Under the pieces are notes generated by a model, which worked only from the letters and a program-made list of their open reading frames with translations, was not told where the DNA came from and searched no databases. From contig NZ_JASZYK010000005.1 in NCBI RefSeq assembly GCF_030317035.1, positions 1-64,000 of the forward strand: a DNA stretch of 64,000 nt. Direction: 5' to 3'. Shown piece by piece: positions 50,877-61,058 of the stretch. A program made the translations under genes and the position numbers. This DNA is from Variovorax sp. J22G73 (lineage in GTDB: Bacteria; Pseudomonadota; Gammaproteobacteria; Burkholderiales; Burkholderiaceae_C). Numbering within the stretch: position 1 is the stretch's first letter; the number at the start of each line of letters is the position of its first letter.

Positions 50877-52627
50877 TCAGGTGCGCCCCGACAGGCGCCA
50901 GGCCTGCGTGCGCGCCAGCAGCACGCGCGTGAGCAGCGAATACACGATGCACACGACGGTGGAGGTGACGACGATCAGGCTCGCGAGCGCTGCGGCCGGG
51001 CCGATGTCGCCGGCGTCGTCCATGTGCATGATCGCCACCGACGCCAGGATGGTGTCGGGCGTGTACAGGAAGATGGCGCACGACAGGCTGGCCATGGACA
51101 CCACGAAGAAGTAGCGCCCGATGTCCAGGATGGCGGGCAGGCACACCGGCACCGTCACGCGGAAGAAGGTCTTGACGAAGGGCACCTTCAGCGAGGCCGA
51201 GACGGCCTCGAACTCGTTGTCGATCTGCTTGAGCGCCGTCACCGCCGTGAGGTGGCTGGAGGTGTAGTAGTGCACCACCATCGAGACGACCAGGATGGCC
51301 ATCGTCTGGTACAGGAAACCCAGCGGGTTGGCCGGGTGGTTGAAGAACATCACGTAGCCCAGGCCGAGCACCAGGCCGGGCACGGCCATCGACAGCACCG
51401 CCATCATGTGCATGGTGCGGCGCATCATGCCGAGGTTGCGCGTCTTCTCGATCAGGTAGGCGCCCACGAACACGATGAACGAGCCGGCCACGGCCGTGAT
51501 GGCCGCCACCGTGAGGCTGTTGAAGTAGGCCGCGGCCATGTCGCTTTCGAGCAGCACGAAGTGGTAGTGCTTGAGCGTGAGCGACAGGTCGTACGGCCAC
51601 AGCGTGATCACCGAGGTGTACACGGCCATGCCGATGGTGGCCAGCAGCAGCGCGCACACCCCGGCGCAGAACGCCAGCAGCAGCGCGTCGGCCACCTTGC
51701 GCGGCTTGGGCCTGTAGGGCACCGAGCGCGCGGTGAGTTGCGCCTTGAGCTTGCGGCGAACCACGTAGTCGATGGCGAAGGAAATCACCGAGGGCAGCAG
51801 CAGCAGCATGCCGACCACCGCGCCGATGGAAAAGTTGTGCTGCCCCACCACCTGCTTGAACACGTCGACCGACAGCACGTTGAAGTTGCCGCCGATGACC
51901 TTGGGCGCGCCGAAGTCGCTCACCACGTAGGTGAAGACCACGGTCGATGCGCTGATGAGCCCGTACTTGCACGACGGCAGCGTGATGGTCATGAACTGGC
52001 GCAGCGGCCGGGTGCGCAGCGCGGTGGCGGCCTCGTACAGCCGGCCGTCGGCCAGCGACAGCGCGGTGACCAGGATCATCAGCGCGTGCGGAAAGGTGTT
52101 GTAGACCTCGGCCAGGATGATGCCCGGCGCGCCGTAGATCGACATGCCGCCCAGCAGGAACTTGAGCGAGCCCTGGTTGCCGAACCACTGCACGAACGAG
52201 ATGGCCGACAGCAGCGAGGGCGCCAGCAGCGGAATGAGCGCAACCAGCCTGAACGTGGCCTTCAGCCACACGGGCATGCAGCTGCGCGTGAGCGCATAGG
52301 CGAACACGAAGGCCGTGGGCACCGCGATGGCCACCACCGCCGCCGAGACCCACACCGAGTTCCAGGCCGCGCGCAGCAGGCTGGGCGTCTGGAAGTAGGT
52401 GATGAAGTGGGCCAGGCCGACGAAGCGGCCGTCCTTGTCCTGCACCGCATGCGCCAGGATGGTCACCAGCGGGGCGACCAGGAACACGAACAGCATGGCC
52501 ATCACCGCGAGCAGCACCGCGCGCGCGATGATCTCGTCGCGGCTCCAGCGCATGCCGGTGCGGCGCGAGGCTGCCGGCGGGGCCATGGCGGACGCGCCGG
52601 CTCCGTGGGGGGTATGCGCCAGCGTGT

Positions 52628-52631
<4 letters not shown>
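50877..52631 (-). CDS. phnU: Two-domain permease of the 2-aminoethylphosphonate ABC importer
   Basis: A 584-aa permease with about 12 membrane helices and two copies of the MetI/PotB-type permease module, one in each half. PhnU and PhnV of Salmonella are separate proteins; here both are in one polypeptide, as in several Burkholderiales. The EAA-like loop appears in each half (YEAATALRTRP and FEAVSASLKVP). ATG at 52631 overlaps the ATPase stop by 4 nt. An apparent 915-residue reading upstream is an out-of-frame shadow of the ATPase gene. Confidence 0.88.
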
Positions 52632-53761
<1,130 letters not shown>

Positions 53762-53834
53762 GGTTCGCACTCGGTGAGGCGAACGCCGCGCGGCGCGGCG
53801 TCGCAGGGTTTGAAAAACCGGATCGCCGCTCAGC

Positions 53835-54908
53835 TCACTTGGGTTCGGCCTTGCCCTCGTAGCGCTTGCTCCATTCCGCGAGGATGCGTTCGCGGTTCTT
53901 GGCGGCCCAATTCAGGTCGTTCTTGGCCAGCATCTTTTCGTAGTTGTCCGGAATGCCTTCGAGCTTCGACGTCACGCCCGGGTACGCCACCACCGCCCAC
54001 CAGTTCGCCGTGATCTGGTTGGCCTCCTTGCTGGCCATCCAGTCGGCGAAGCGCCTGGCCTGCTCCATCTTCTTGCTGGTCTTCATGATGCTGGTGGCCT
54101 CGATGTCCCAGCCCAGGCCTTCCTTCGGAAAGACCAGGTCCACGGGCGCGCCCGACTTCTTCACCTGGTGCGCGCGGAACTCGAAGGAGATGCCGATGGG
54201 GAACTCGCCCGCGCCCGCCTGCTTGCAGGGCTTGGAGCCCGAGTGCACGTACTGGGCCACGTTCTGGTGCAGCGCGTCCATGTACTTCCAGCCCTCGGCC
54301 TCGCCCATGTTCTGCAGCCAGTAGGACACGTCGAGGTAGCCGGTGCCGCTGGAGGCGGGGTGGGGCATGGTGATGGTGCCCTTGTAGACGGGCTTGGCCA
54401 GGTCCTGCCAGCTCTCGGGCTTGGGCAGGCCCAGCTTCTTGGCCTCCACGCGGTTGAAGCAGATGGTGGCGGCCCACACGTCCATGCCGACCCACGAGGG
54501 CGGGCGGGCGCTGTCGGAGTACGCGGGGTTGAGCGCACCGAAGCCCTTGGGCTCGTACGCCTGCAGCATGCCTTCCTGGGCCAGCAGCGCCAGGCTGCTG
54601 GCGGCCAGGCCGGCCACCACGTCGGCCTGCGGGTTGGCTTTTTCGGCCAGCAGCTTGGCGGTGACGATGCCGGTGGAGTCGCGCACCCACTTCACCTCGA
54701 TGTCGGGGTTGGCCTTTTCGAAGCCGTCCTTGTAGAGCTTCATGGCGTCGGTTTCCAGCGCCGTGTAGACCAGCAGCGGCGTGCGCTGGGCCCAGGCCGG
54801 CGCCGAGCTCAAGGCGGCAATGCCCACGGCGGCAAGGCCCGTGGCAGCGATGCAGAGGGAACTGCGCAGGGCTCGTGTCAGGCGGCGTGCGCTTGAATGG
54901 ATCGTCAT
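53835..54908 (-). CDS. phnS: Periplasmic 2-aminoethylphosphonate-binding protein
   Basis: A 357-aa binding protein of the iron/spermidine-type class used by PhnS proteins. A signal peptide ends near PAWAQRTP. The mature start is LLVYTALETDAMKLY, and SSGTGYLDVSYWL lies in the middle. ATG follows AGGAGTGAGAG. It is the first gene of the leftward import unit and diverges from the GntR regulator. Confidence 0.88.
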   Translation of the reverse strand: MTIHSSARRLTRALRSSLCIAATGLAAVGIAALSSAPAWAQRTPLLVYTALETDAMKLYKDGFEKANPDIEVKWVRDSTGIVTAKLLAEKANPQADVVAGLAASSLALLAQEGMLQAYEPKGFGALNPAYSDSARPPSWVGMDVWAATICFNRVEAKKLGLPKPESWQDLAKPVYKGTITMPHPASSGTGYLDVSYWLQNMGEAEGWKYMDALHQNVAQYVHSGSKPCKQAGAGEFPIGISFEFRAHQVKKSGAPVDLVFPKEGLGWDIEATSIMKTSKKMEQARRFADWMASKEANQITANWWAVVAYPGVTSKLEGIPDNYEKMLAKNDLNWAAKNRERILAEWSKRYEGKAEPK

Positions 54909-54998
54909 CTCTCACTCCTGGTCGGCTGGCTGTTGGATCCCCGCGAGGGGACTGTTGGCGGGCGCCCGAAATCGCATTCCAGGTTTCGGGTTGAGGTC

Positions 54999-55065
54999 AA
55001 TGTAGATTGTGAACTGAGGACTGTCAATAAAAGATTGTTGACAGTTTTCAATTCGCGGCCAAAAT
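54999..55065. promoter_or_regulatory. Divergent phnS/phnR promoters with mirrored TTGACA boxes
   Basis: ACTGTCAA-N10-TTGACAGT (55020-55045) is a perfect 8-bp inverted repeat whose two arms contain perfect TTGACA boxes pointing outward. Leftward, TTGACA (55027-55022) pairs with TACATT (55004-54999) at 17 bp. Rightward, TTGACA (55038-55043) pairs with CAAAAT (55060-55065) at 16 bp, 7 nt before the phnR ATG. GTCAAT and AGATTGT also recur as direct repeats 27-28 bp apart. A regulator on this repeat would control import and degradation genes together. Confidence 0.68.
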
Positions 55066-55072
55066 AGCGGCC

Positions 55073-55864
55073 ATGGCAACGCACAACTCCACCTCCGCCC
55101 TGGCCTTCCTCCAATCGAGCTCGCTGCCGATGCTCATGCAGGAAGAAATCGAGCGACTCATCATGAACGGCGAGCTCGCGGTGGGCAGCCGCATCAACGA
55201 GAGCGAGCTGTCGCAGCGCTTCAACACCAGCCGCGGGCCCATTCGCGAGGCACTGCGCGCGCTGGAAGAAGCGGGCTTGGTGCGCAACGAGAAGAACCGG
55301 GGCGTGTTCGTGCGCGAGATCTCGTTCGAAGAGGCCGACGAGATCTACGAACTGCGCGAGGCGCTCGAGGAAATCATCGGCCGGCGCGTGGCCGCCAGCA
55401 TGCAGCCCGACGCGCTGGAGCGCCTGGGCGCCATGATCGAGCCGATGCGCGAAGCCGCGCTGGCGCAGAACCTGGAGCAGTACGCCCAGCTCAACCTGCA
55501 GTTCCACGACATCCTGCTGGACACCGCCGGCAGCCGCAAGCTCACCGAGACCTACAAGCGCCTGGTGAAGGAGCTGCACCTGTTTCGCATGCGCGCGCTC
55601 GACACCGGCGGCGGCCTGCGCGTGTCGGCCGACGAGCACCGCGAGATCGTCGACGCCATCGCCAGCCGCGACCCCGAGGCGGCCGGCCACGTGCTGCGCC
55701 GGCACGTTGCCGGCAGCCGCGCGCGCATGCACAAGGCCATGGGCCGCACCGATGGCGCGGCAGCCACTGCGTCCACTGCGTCGACTGCGTCCACTGCGAC
55801 CACGCCGGCGCCCGGCTCGCCGCACGCCCCCCAGACCTCACATCCCCCCCGCAGAACAACCTGA
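55073..55864 (+). CDS. phnR: GntR-family (FCD) regulator of phosphonate utilisation
   Basis: A 263-aa protein. The winged helix-turn-helix is at about residues 20-85 (ESELSQRFNTSRGPIREALR), then an FCD domain with metal-site residues (NLQFHDILLD, then ADEHREIVDAI). It matches the regulator type found with phosphonate genes in Burkholderiales. It ends in an Ala/Thr-rich, repeat-encoded tail (about 225-263). No ribosome site is present, so a leaderless mRNA is likely. It is probably autoregulated through the divergent repeat. Confidence 0.85.
   Translation: MATHNSTSALAFLQSSSLPMLMQEEIERLIMNGELAVGSRINESELSQRFNTSRGPIREALRALEEAGLVRNEKNRGVFVREISFEEADEIYELREALEEIIGRRVAASMQPDALERLGAMIEPMREAALAQNLEQYAQLNLQFHDILLDTAGSRKLTETYKRLVKELHLFRMRALDTGGGLRVSADEHREIVDAIASRDPEAAGHVLRRHVAGSRARMHKAMGRTDGAAATASTASTASTATTPAPGSPHAPQTSHPPRRTT
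55766..55801 (+). repeat. Four 9-bp tandem repeats inside the phnR 3' end
   Basis: ACTGCGTCC, ACTGCGTCG, ACTGCGTCC, ACTGCGACC in tandem encode an AST/TAST-type low-complexity tail. The unit length keeps the frame, so copy-number changes would lengthen or shorten the tail only. Confidence 0.85.
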
Positions 55865-55882
55865 CCCGCAAGGAGACCCGAG

Positions 55883-57109
55883 ATGACCGTGAAAACGCTG
55901 GAAGTCAACGCCCGGAGCTATCGCTGGATGAGCCGACCCGTCGTGGTCGTGTGCGTCGACGGCTGCGAGCCCGCCTACCTGGACGCGGCCATCGCGGCCG
56001 GCGTGGCGCCGTACATCGAACGCATGCGCAAGACCGGCGCCGACCTGCTGGCCGACTGCGTGGTGCCTTCGTTCACCAACCCGAACAACCTGTCGATCGT
56101 GACGGGCGCGCCGCCCGCGGTGCACGGCATCTGCGGCAACTACTTCTTCGACCGCGAGCTGGGCCAGGAAGTGATGATGAACGACCCGAAGTACCTGCGC
56201 GCGGGCACCGTGCTGGCCGCCTTCGCCGACGCGGGCGCCAAGCTCGCGGTCGTCACCGCGAAGGACAAGCTGCGCAAGCTGCTGGGCCATCGCATGAAGG
56301 GCATCTGCTTTTCCTCGGAGAAGGCAGACCAGGCCACCATCGAGGAGAACGGCATCGACGGCGTGGTCGAGATGGTCGGCATGCCGGTGCCTTCGGTGTA
56401 CAGCGCGGAGCTGTCGGAGTTCGTCTTCGCCGCCGGCGTGAAGCTGATGGCGTCGCGCCGCCCCGACCTGATGTACCTGTCGACCACCGACTACGTGCAG
56501 CACAAGGCCGCGCCCGGCAGCCCGGCCGCCAACGCCTTCTACGCCATGATGGACGGCTACCTGTCGCAGCTCGACGCCATGGGCGCCACCATCGTGCTCA
56601 CGGCCGACCACGGCATGAACGACAAGCACGACGCGCAGGGCGCGCCCAAGGTCATCTACCTGCAGGACGTGCTCGACGGCTGGTACGGCAAGGACGAGGC
56701 GCGGGTCATCCTGCCCATCACCGACCCCTACGTGGTGCACCACGGCGCGCTCGGTTCCTTCGCCACCGTGTACGCGCCCGACGAGGCGCGCGTGCCCGGC
56801 TGGATCGACCGCATCAAGGGCATCCCCGGCATGGAGCTGGTGCTCTCGCGCAAGGAGGCCGCCGAGCGCTTCGAGCTGCCGCCGGACCGCATCGGCGACA
56901 TCGTGGTGGTCAGCGAGCAAAGCACCGTCATCGGCACCTCGGCCAGCCGGCACGACCTGTCGGCGCTCGAGGTGCCGCTGCGCTCGCACGGCGGCGTGTC
57001 GGAGCAGCGCGTGCCGCTGATCTGCAACCGGCCCGTCGCCGGCATTGCGCCCGGCCGCCGGCTGCGCAACTTCGACGCCCTCGACCTCGCCCTGAACCAC
57101 GCGCAATGA
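55883..57109 (+). CDS. phnA: Phosphonoacetate hydrolase
   Basis: A 408-aa alkaline-phosphatase-superfamily enzyme. The two-zinc site of PhnA is complete: Asp26, nucleophile Thr65 (SFTNPNN), Asp203 and His207, Asp242 and His243 (TADHG), and His369 (SHGG). It hydrolyses phosphonoacetate to acetate and phosphate, the last step of the AEP route. ATG at 55883 follows AAGGAGA, 18 nt after phnR. Confidence 0.93.
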   Translation: MTVKTLEVNARSYRWMSRPVVVVCVDGCEPAYLDAAIAAGVAPYIERMRKTGADLLADCVVPSFTNPNNLSIVTGAPPAVHGICGNYFFDRELGQEVMMNDPKYLRAGTVLAAFADAGAKLAVVTAKDKLRKLLGHRMKGICFSSEKADQATIEENGIDGVVEMVGMPVPSVYSAELSEFVFAAGVKLMASRRPDLMYLSTTDYVQHKAAPGSPAANAFYAMMDGYLSQLDAMGATIVLTADHGMNDKHDAQGAPKVIYLQDVLDGWYGKDEARVILPITDPYVVHHGALGSFATVYAPDEARVPGWIDRIKGIPGMELVLSRKEAAERFELPPDRIGDIVVVSEQSTVIGTSASRHDLSALEVPLRSHGGVSEQRVPLICNRPVAGIAPGRRLRNFDALDLALNHAQ

Positions 57110-57138
57110 CGCGCAGCTGACGCACCCCGGAGCACCCC

Positions 57139-58587
57139 ATGAGCCAAGCCATGTTGAAGCCAGGCACCGTCCACAAGGAAGCGCTGCGCATCGCCGGAGA
57201 AAAGATCCATCGCGACCGCACCATCGAAGTCACCTACCCCTACACCGGCGAAGTGATCGCCACGGTGCCCAAGGCCACGCTGGAAGACGTGCGCCTGGCG
57301 TACCGCATCGCACGCGACTACAAGCCCACGCTCACGCGCTACGAGCGCTACAAGATCCTGATGCGCGCGGGCGAGATCATCGCGTCGCGGCTGGACGAGA
57401 TCTCGCGCGTCATCACGATGGAGTCGGGCCTGTCGCGCAAGGACTCGCTGTACGAAGTGGGCCGCGCGTCGGACGTGCTGCTGTTCGCGGCCAACCAGGC
57501 GCTGGTCGACGACGGGCAGGTGTTTTCCTGCGACCTCACGCACCACGGCAAGAGCCGCAAGGTGTATACGCTGCGTGAGCCGCTGCAGGGCGTCATCACC
57601 GCCATCACGCCGTTCAACCACCCGTTGAACCAGGTGATCCACAAGGTGGCCCCCTCTGTTGCCACCAACAACCGCATGGTGCTCAAGCCGAGCGAGAAGA
57701 CGCCGCTGGCGGCCTTCCTGCTGGCCGACATCCTCTATGAAGCGGGCCTGCCGCCGCCCATGCTGTCGGTCGTCACGGGCGACCCGCGCGAGATTGCCGA
57801 CGAAATGCTCACGCACGCCGACGTCGACCTCGTTACCTTCACCGGCGGCGTGGCCATCGGCAAGTACATCGCGGGCAAGGCGGTGTACAAGCGCCAGATC
57901 CTGGAGCTGGGCGGCAACGATCCGATCATCGTGATGGACGACGCCGACATCGAGGAGGCCGCCACGCTCGCGGCCAGCGGTTCCTACAAGAACTCGGGCC
58001 AGCGCTGCACCGCCATCAAGCGCATGCTGGTGCAGGAGTCGGTGGCCGACCGCTTCGTGGAACTGCTGGTGGAGAAGACCCGCGCGCTGAAGCACGGCGA
58101 CCCGATGGACCCGGCCACCGACGTGGGCACCGTCATCGACGAGGCGGCCGCCCGCCATTTCGAGGCCGTGGTCAACGAGGCCATTTCGGCCGGTGCGCGC
58201 CTGCTGCACGGCAACGTGCGCGACGGCGCCTCGTATTCGCCCACGGTGCTCGACCGCGTCAGCCCCGAGATGACGGTGGCCAAACACGAGACCTTCGGGC
58301 CCGTGTCGCCGGTGATCCGCTTCAAGACCATCGAGGACGCCATTCGCATCTCGAACGGCACGGCCTACGGCCTGTCGTCGTCGATCTGCACCAACCGGCT
58401 CGACGACATCACGCGCTTCATTCGCGAGCTGAACGTGGGCAGCGTCAACGTGCGCGAAGTGCCGGGCTACAGGCTGGAGCTCACGCCCTTCGGCGGCATC
58501 AAGGACTCGGGCCTGGGCTACAAGGAAGGCGTGCTCGAGGCGATGAAGAGCTTCACCAACACCAAGACCTATTCGCTGCCGTGGTAA
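57139..58587 (+). CDS. phnY: Phosphonoacetaldehyde dehydrogenase
   Basis: A 482-aa aldehyde dehydrogenase. Catalytic Cys290 is in NSGQRCTA, general base Glu256 in LELGGNDP, and the NAD site in FTGG and FNHPLNQ. It oxidises phosphonoacetaldehyde made by PhnW to phosphonoacetate for PhnA; the gene sits directly between phnA and the HD-oxygenase gene. It overlaps the next gene by 7 nt. The name phnY is also used for an unrelated dioxygenase (PhnY*), which this is not. Confidence 0.9.
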   Translation: MSQAMLKPGTVHKEALRIAGEKIHRDRTIEVTYPYTGEVIATVPKATLEDVRLAYRIARDYKPTLTRYERYKILMRAGEIIASRLDEISRVITMESGLSRKDSLYEVGRASDVLLFAANQALVDDGQVFSCDLTHHGKSRKVYTLREPLQGVITAITPFNHPLNQVIHKVAPSVATNNRMVLKPSEKTPLAAFLLADILYEAGLPPPMLSVVTGDPREIADEMLTHADVDLVTFTGGVAIGKYIAGKAVYKRQILELGGNDPIIVMDDADIEEAATLAASGSYKNSGQRCTAIKRMLVQESVADRFVELLVEKTRALKHGDPMDPATDVGTVIDEAAARHFEAVVNEAISAGARLLHGNVRDGASYSPTVLDRVSPEMTVAKHETFGPVSPVIRFKTIEDAIRISNGTAYGLSSSICTNRLDDITRFIRELNVGSVNVREVPGYRLELTPFGGIKDSGLGYKEGVLEAMKSFTNTKTYSLPW

Positions 58588-59171
58588 CCGACGCACCGCT
58601 TTCCGCACCGCTGGACATCCCGGGCATCGTCGCCCTGTTCGAGGCCAAGGGCCACGCGCAGTACGACGGCGAGCCCGTCACGCAGCTGGAACACGCGCTG
58701 CAGTCCGCGCACCTGGCGGAGCAGGCCGGCGCGAGCAGCGCGCTCATCGCCGCCAGCCTGCTGCACGACCTGGGGCACCTGCTGCACGACATGGGCGGCA
58801 CGCCCACGCAGCAGGGCACCGACGACCTGCACCAGTACCGCAGCCGCGCCGTGCTGAAGCACCTGTTCGGCCCGGCCACGCTGGACCCGATTCGCCTGCA
58901 CGTGGACGCCAAGCGCTACCTGTGCGCCCGCGAGCCGGGCTACCTGCAGGCGCTGTCCGCGGACTCGCAGCGCAGCCTGGTGCTGCAGGGCGGCGTGTTC
59001 GACGACGCGCAGGCGCTGCGCTTCGAAGCCCTGCCGCATGCGCTGGACGCCGTGCGCCTGCGCCGCTGGGACGACAGCGCCAAATGCGCCGACGCGAAGA
59101 CGCCCGACCTGGCGCACTACGCGCGGCACATGGTGGCGGCGTCGCAGCAGGCGGCCATGGAGCGCGCGTGA
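58581..59171 (+). CDS. HD-domain oxygenase, PhnZ-like
   Basis: A 196-aa HD-domain protein of the phosphonate-associated group. Residues match the PhnZ diiron oxygenase: Tyr28 and Glu31 (Y24 and E27 in PhnZ), His38, His62-Asp63, His84, His107, and Asp164/165. PhnZ cleaves 1-hydroxy-2-aminoethylphosphonate to glycine and phosphate. The Fe/2-oxoglutarate enzyme PhnY* that makes that substrate from AEP is absent from the window. The start is GTG at 58581, overlapping phnY by 7 nt. Confidence 0.85.
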   Translation: MVTDAPLSAPLDIPGIVALFEAKGHAQYDGEPVTQLEHALQSAHLAEQAGASSALIAASLLHDLGHLLHDMGGTPTQQGTDDLHQYRSRAVLKHLFGPATLDPIRLHVDAKRYLCAREPGYLQALSADSQRSLVLQGGVFDDAQALRFEALPHALDAVRLRRWDDSAKCADAKTPDLAHYARHMVAASQQAAMERA

Positions 59172-59620
59172 GCGGCCTTGGCATGGATGTGCCGTTGTCG
59201 CGCCGCCCGGCCACGCCGCACGACATTCCCTTCCTGCTCGCCTTGCGGCAGCGAACCATGAACGGCCACCTGGTCGCCTCCGGCGCGGAGATCGACGACG
59301 CGCACCACATGGCGCGGCTGATGCACCGCTTCGAGTGCGCCGAAGTGCTGCTGCACCAGGGCGCGCCGGTCGGCCTGCTCAAGGTGTCGCGCGACGCGCT
59401 GGAATGGGTGGTCATCCAGATCCAGCTGGTGCCCGCGTGGCAGGGCCGCGGCATCGGCGCGGCGCTGCTGGCCGAGGTGGTCGGGCAGGCCACCCGCGCC
59501 GGCGCCGACCTCACGCTCAGCGTGTTGAAGGCGAACCCGGCCAGGGCGCTCTACGAACGCCTCGGGTTCTTCATCGAGCGCGAGAACGGTTTTTCTTACG
59601 AGATGCGGCGCAAGCCCTGA
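59168..59620 (+). CDS. GNAT-family N-acetyltransferase
   Basis: A roughly 150-aa acetyltransferase. The acetyl-CoA loop is VPAWQGRGIGAALLAEV and the C-terminal motif is NPARALYERLGF. GTG at 59168 overlaps the HD gene stop (GTGA). ATG at 59183 is also possible, with GAGCGG upstream. Position inside the phosphonate operon suggests acetylation of an aminophosphonate, analogous to PhnO, but the substrate is not shown. Confidence 0.82.
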   Translation: MSGLGMDVPLSRRPATPHDIPFLLALRQRTMNGHLVASGAEIDDAHHMARLMHRFECAEVLLHQGAPVGLLKVSRDALEWVVIQIQLVPAWQGRGIGAALLAEVVGQATRAGADLTLSVLKANPARALYERLGFFIERENGFSYEMRRKP

Positions 59621-59641
59621 CAACGCTGGAGAGCACGCGAC

Positions 59642-61030
59642 ATGCGCCCCTTCTGGATCGAACAGGCTCTCTTCAACGACGGCGACCTCGCACCCGCGCT
59701 GCAGGGCGCGCAGCGTGCCGACGTGTGCATCGTGGGCGGCGGCTTCACCGGGCTGTGGACCGCCATCCAGGCGAAGCAGCGCAACCCGGCGCTCGACATC
59801 GCCATTCTCGAAAGCGACCTGTGCGGCTCGGGCGCGAGCGGCCGCAACGGCGGCTGCCTGCTGACCTGGTCGGCCAAGTTCTTCACGCTGCGCCGGCTGT
59901 TCGGCGAGGCCGAGGCCATTCGCCTCGTGAAGGCCTCGGAGGCCGCCGTGCAGCACATCGCCGACTTCTGCCGCACGCACGGCATTGACGCCGAACTGCG
60001 GCAGGACGGCACGCTCTACACCGCCACCTCGCAAGCGCAGGTCGGCACGCTGGACCCGGTGATGAAGGGGCTGGAAGACTGCGGCATTCATTCGTACCGC
60101 ACCCTGCCGCCCGACGAGGTGGCGCGCCGCTCGGGCTCCGCGCGCAACCTGGCGGGCGTGTACTCGCCCATTGCCGCGACCGTGCACCCGGGCAAGCTGG
60201 TGCGCGGCCTGCGGCGCGTGGCGCTGCGCATGGGCGTGCGCATCTACGAGCGCAGCCCGATGACCGACTTCAGCGCGGGCCACCCGACCGTGGTGCGCAC
60301 GCCGGGCGGCTCGCTGGAGGCACCGAAGCTGGTGCTGGCGATGAACGCGTGGATGGCCGGCGCGCTGCCGCAGTTCGAGCGCAGCATCGCCATCGTGTCC
60401 AGCGACATGGTCATCACCGAGAAGTGCCCCGAACTGCTGCGCGCCACGGGCCTGACCGACGGCGTGTCGGTGCTCGACTCGCGCACCTTCGTGTACTACT
60501 ACCGCACCACGGTCGACGGCCGGCTGATGCTCGGCAAGGGCGGCAACACCTTCGCCTGGGGCGGGCGCATCGCGCCCGTGTTCGACCAGCGCTCGCCGTA
60601 CGAGGCCGACCTGAAGCGCGCGCTGGACGACTTTTTTCCCTCGCTGCGCCACGTGCCCGTGACCGCCAGCTGGAACGGCCCCTCGGACCGCTCGGTGACC
60701 GGCTTTCCGTTCTTCGGCAAGCTCGACGGCGTGCCGCACATCTACTACGGCTTCGGCTATTCGGGCAACGGCGTGGGGCCGACGTATATGGGCGGGCAGA
60801 TCCTGTCGTCGCTGCTGCTGGACGAGGACAACGCATGGACGCGCAGCCCGCTGCTGCAGGGGCCGCTGGGTTTGTTTCCGCCGGAACCGATCCGCTACAT
60901 CGGCTCGATCGTCGTGCGCGACGCCATCCGCCGCAAGGAAGCGGCGGAAGACCGCGACACGCGGCCTTGGATGGTCGACCGGCTGCTGAGCAAATTCGCG
61001 AACGCGGCGGGAAAGGCGGACAAGGCCTGA
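59642..61030 (+). CDS. FAD-dependent aminophosphonate oxidoreductase
   Basis: A 462-aa DAO-family flavoprotein. FAD-binding VCIVGGGFTGLWTA is at about 28-41, SGRNGG near 86-91, and the C-terminal GFGYSGNGVGPTYMGG closes the FAD site. The type is known as a putative aminophosphonate oxidase in phosphonate operons; related enzymes oxidise AEP or its N-methyl derivative to phosphonoacetaldehyde. It would feed PhnY independently of PhnW. ATG follows GGAGAG, 21 nt after the acetyltransferase. Confidence 0.85.
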   Translation: MRPFWIEQALFNDGDLAPALQGAQRADVCIVGGGFTGLWTAIQAKQRNPALDIAILESDLCGSGASGRNGGCLLTWSAKFFTLRRLFGEAEAIRLVKASEAAVQHIADFCRTHGIDAELRQDGTLYTATSQAQVGTLDPVMKGLEDCGIHSYRTLPPDEVARRSGSARNLAGVYSPIAATVHPGKLVRGLRRVALRMGVRIYERSPMTDFSAGHPTVVRTPGGSLEAPKLVLAMNAWMAGALPQFERSIAIVSSDMVITEKCPELLRATGLTDGVSVLDSRTFVYYYRTTVDGRLMLGKGGNTFAWGGRIAPVFDQRSPYEADLKRALDDFFPSLRHVPVTASWNGPSDRSVTGFPFFGKLDGVPHIYYGFGYSGNGVGPTYMGGQILSSLLLDEDNAWTRSPLLQGPLGLFPPEPIRYIGSIVVRDAIRRKEAAEDRDTRPWMVDRLLSKFANAAGKADKA

Positions 61031-61058
61031 GCGAACGCGGCGAACCCGGGCCAGCGCG

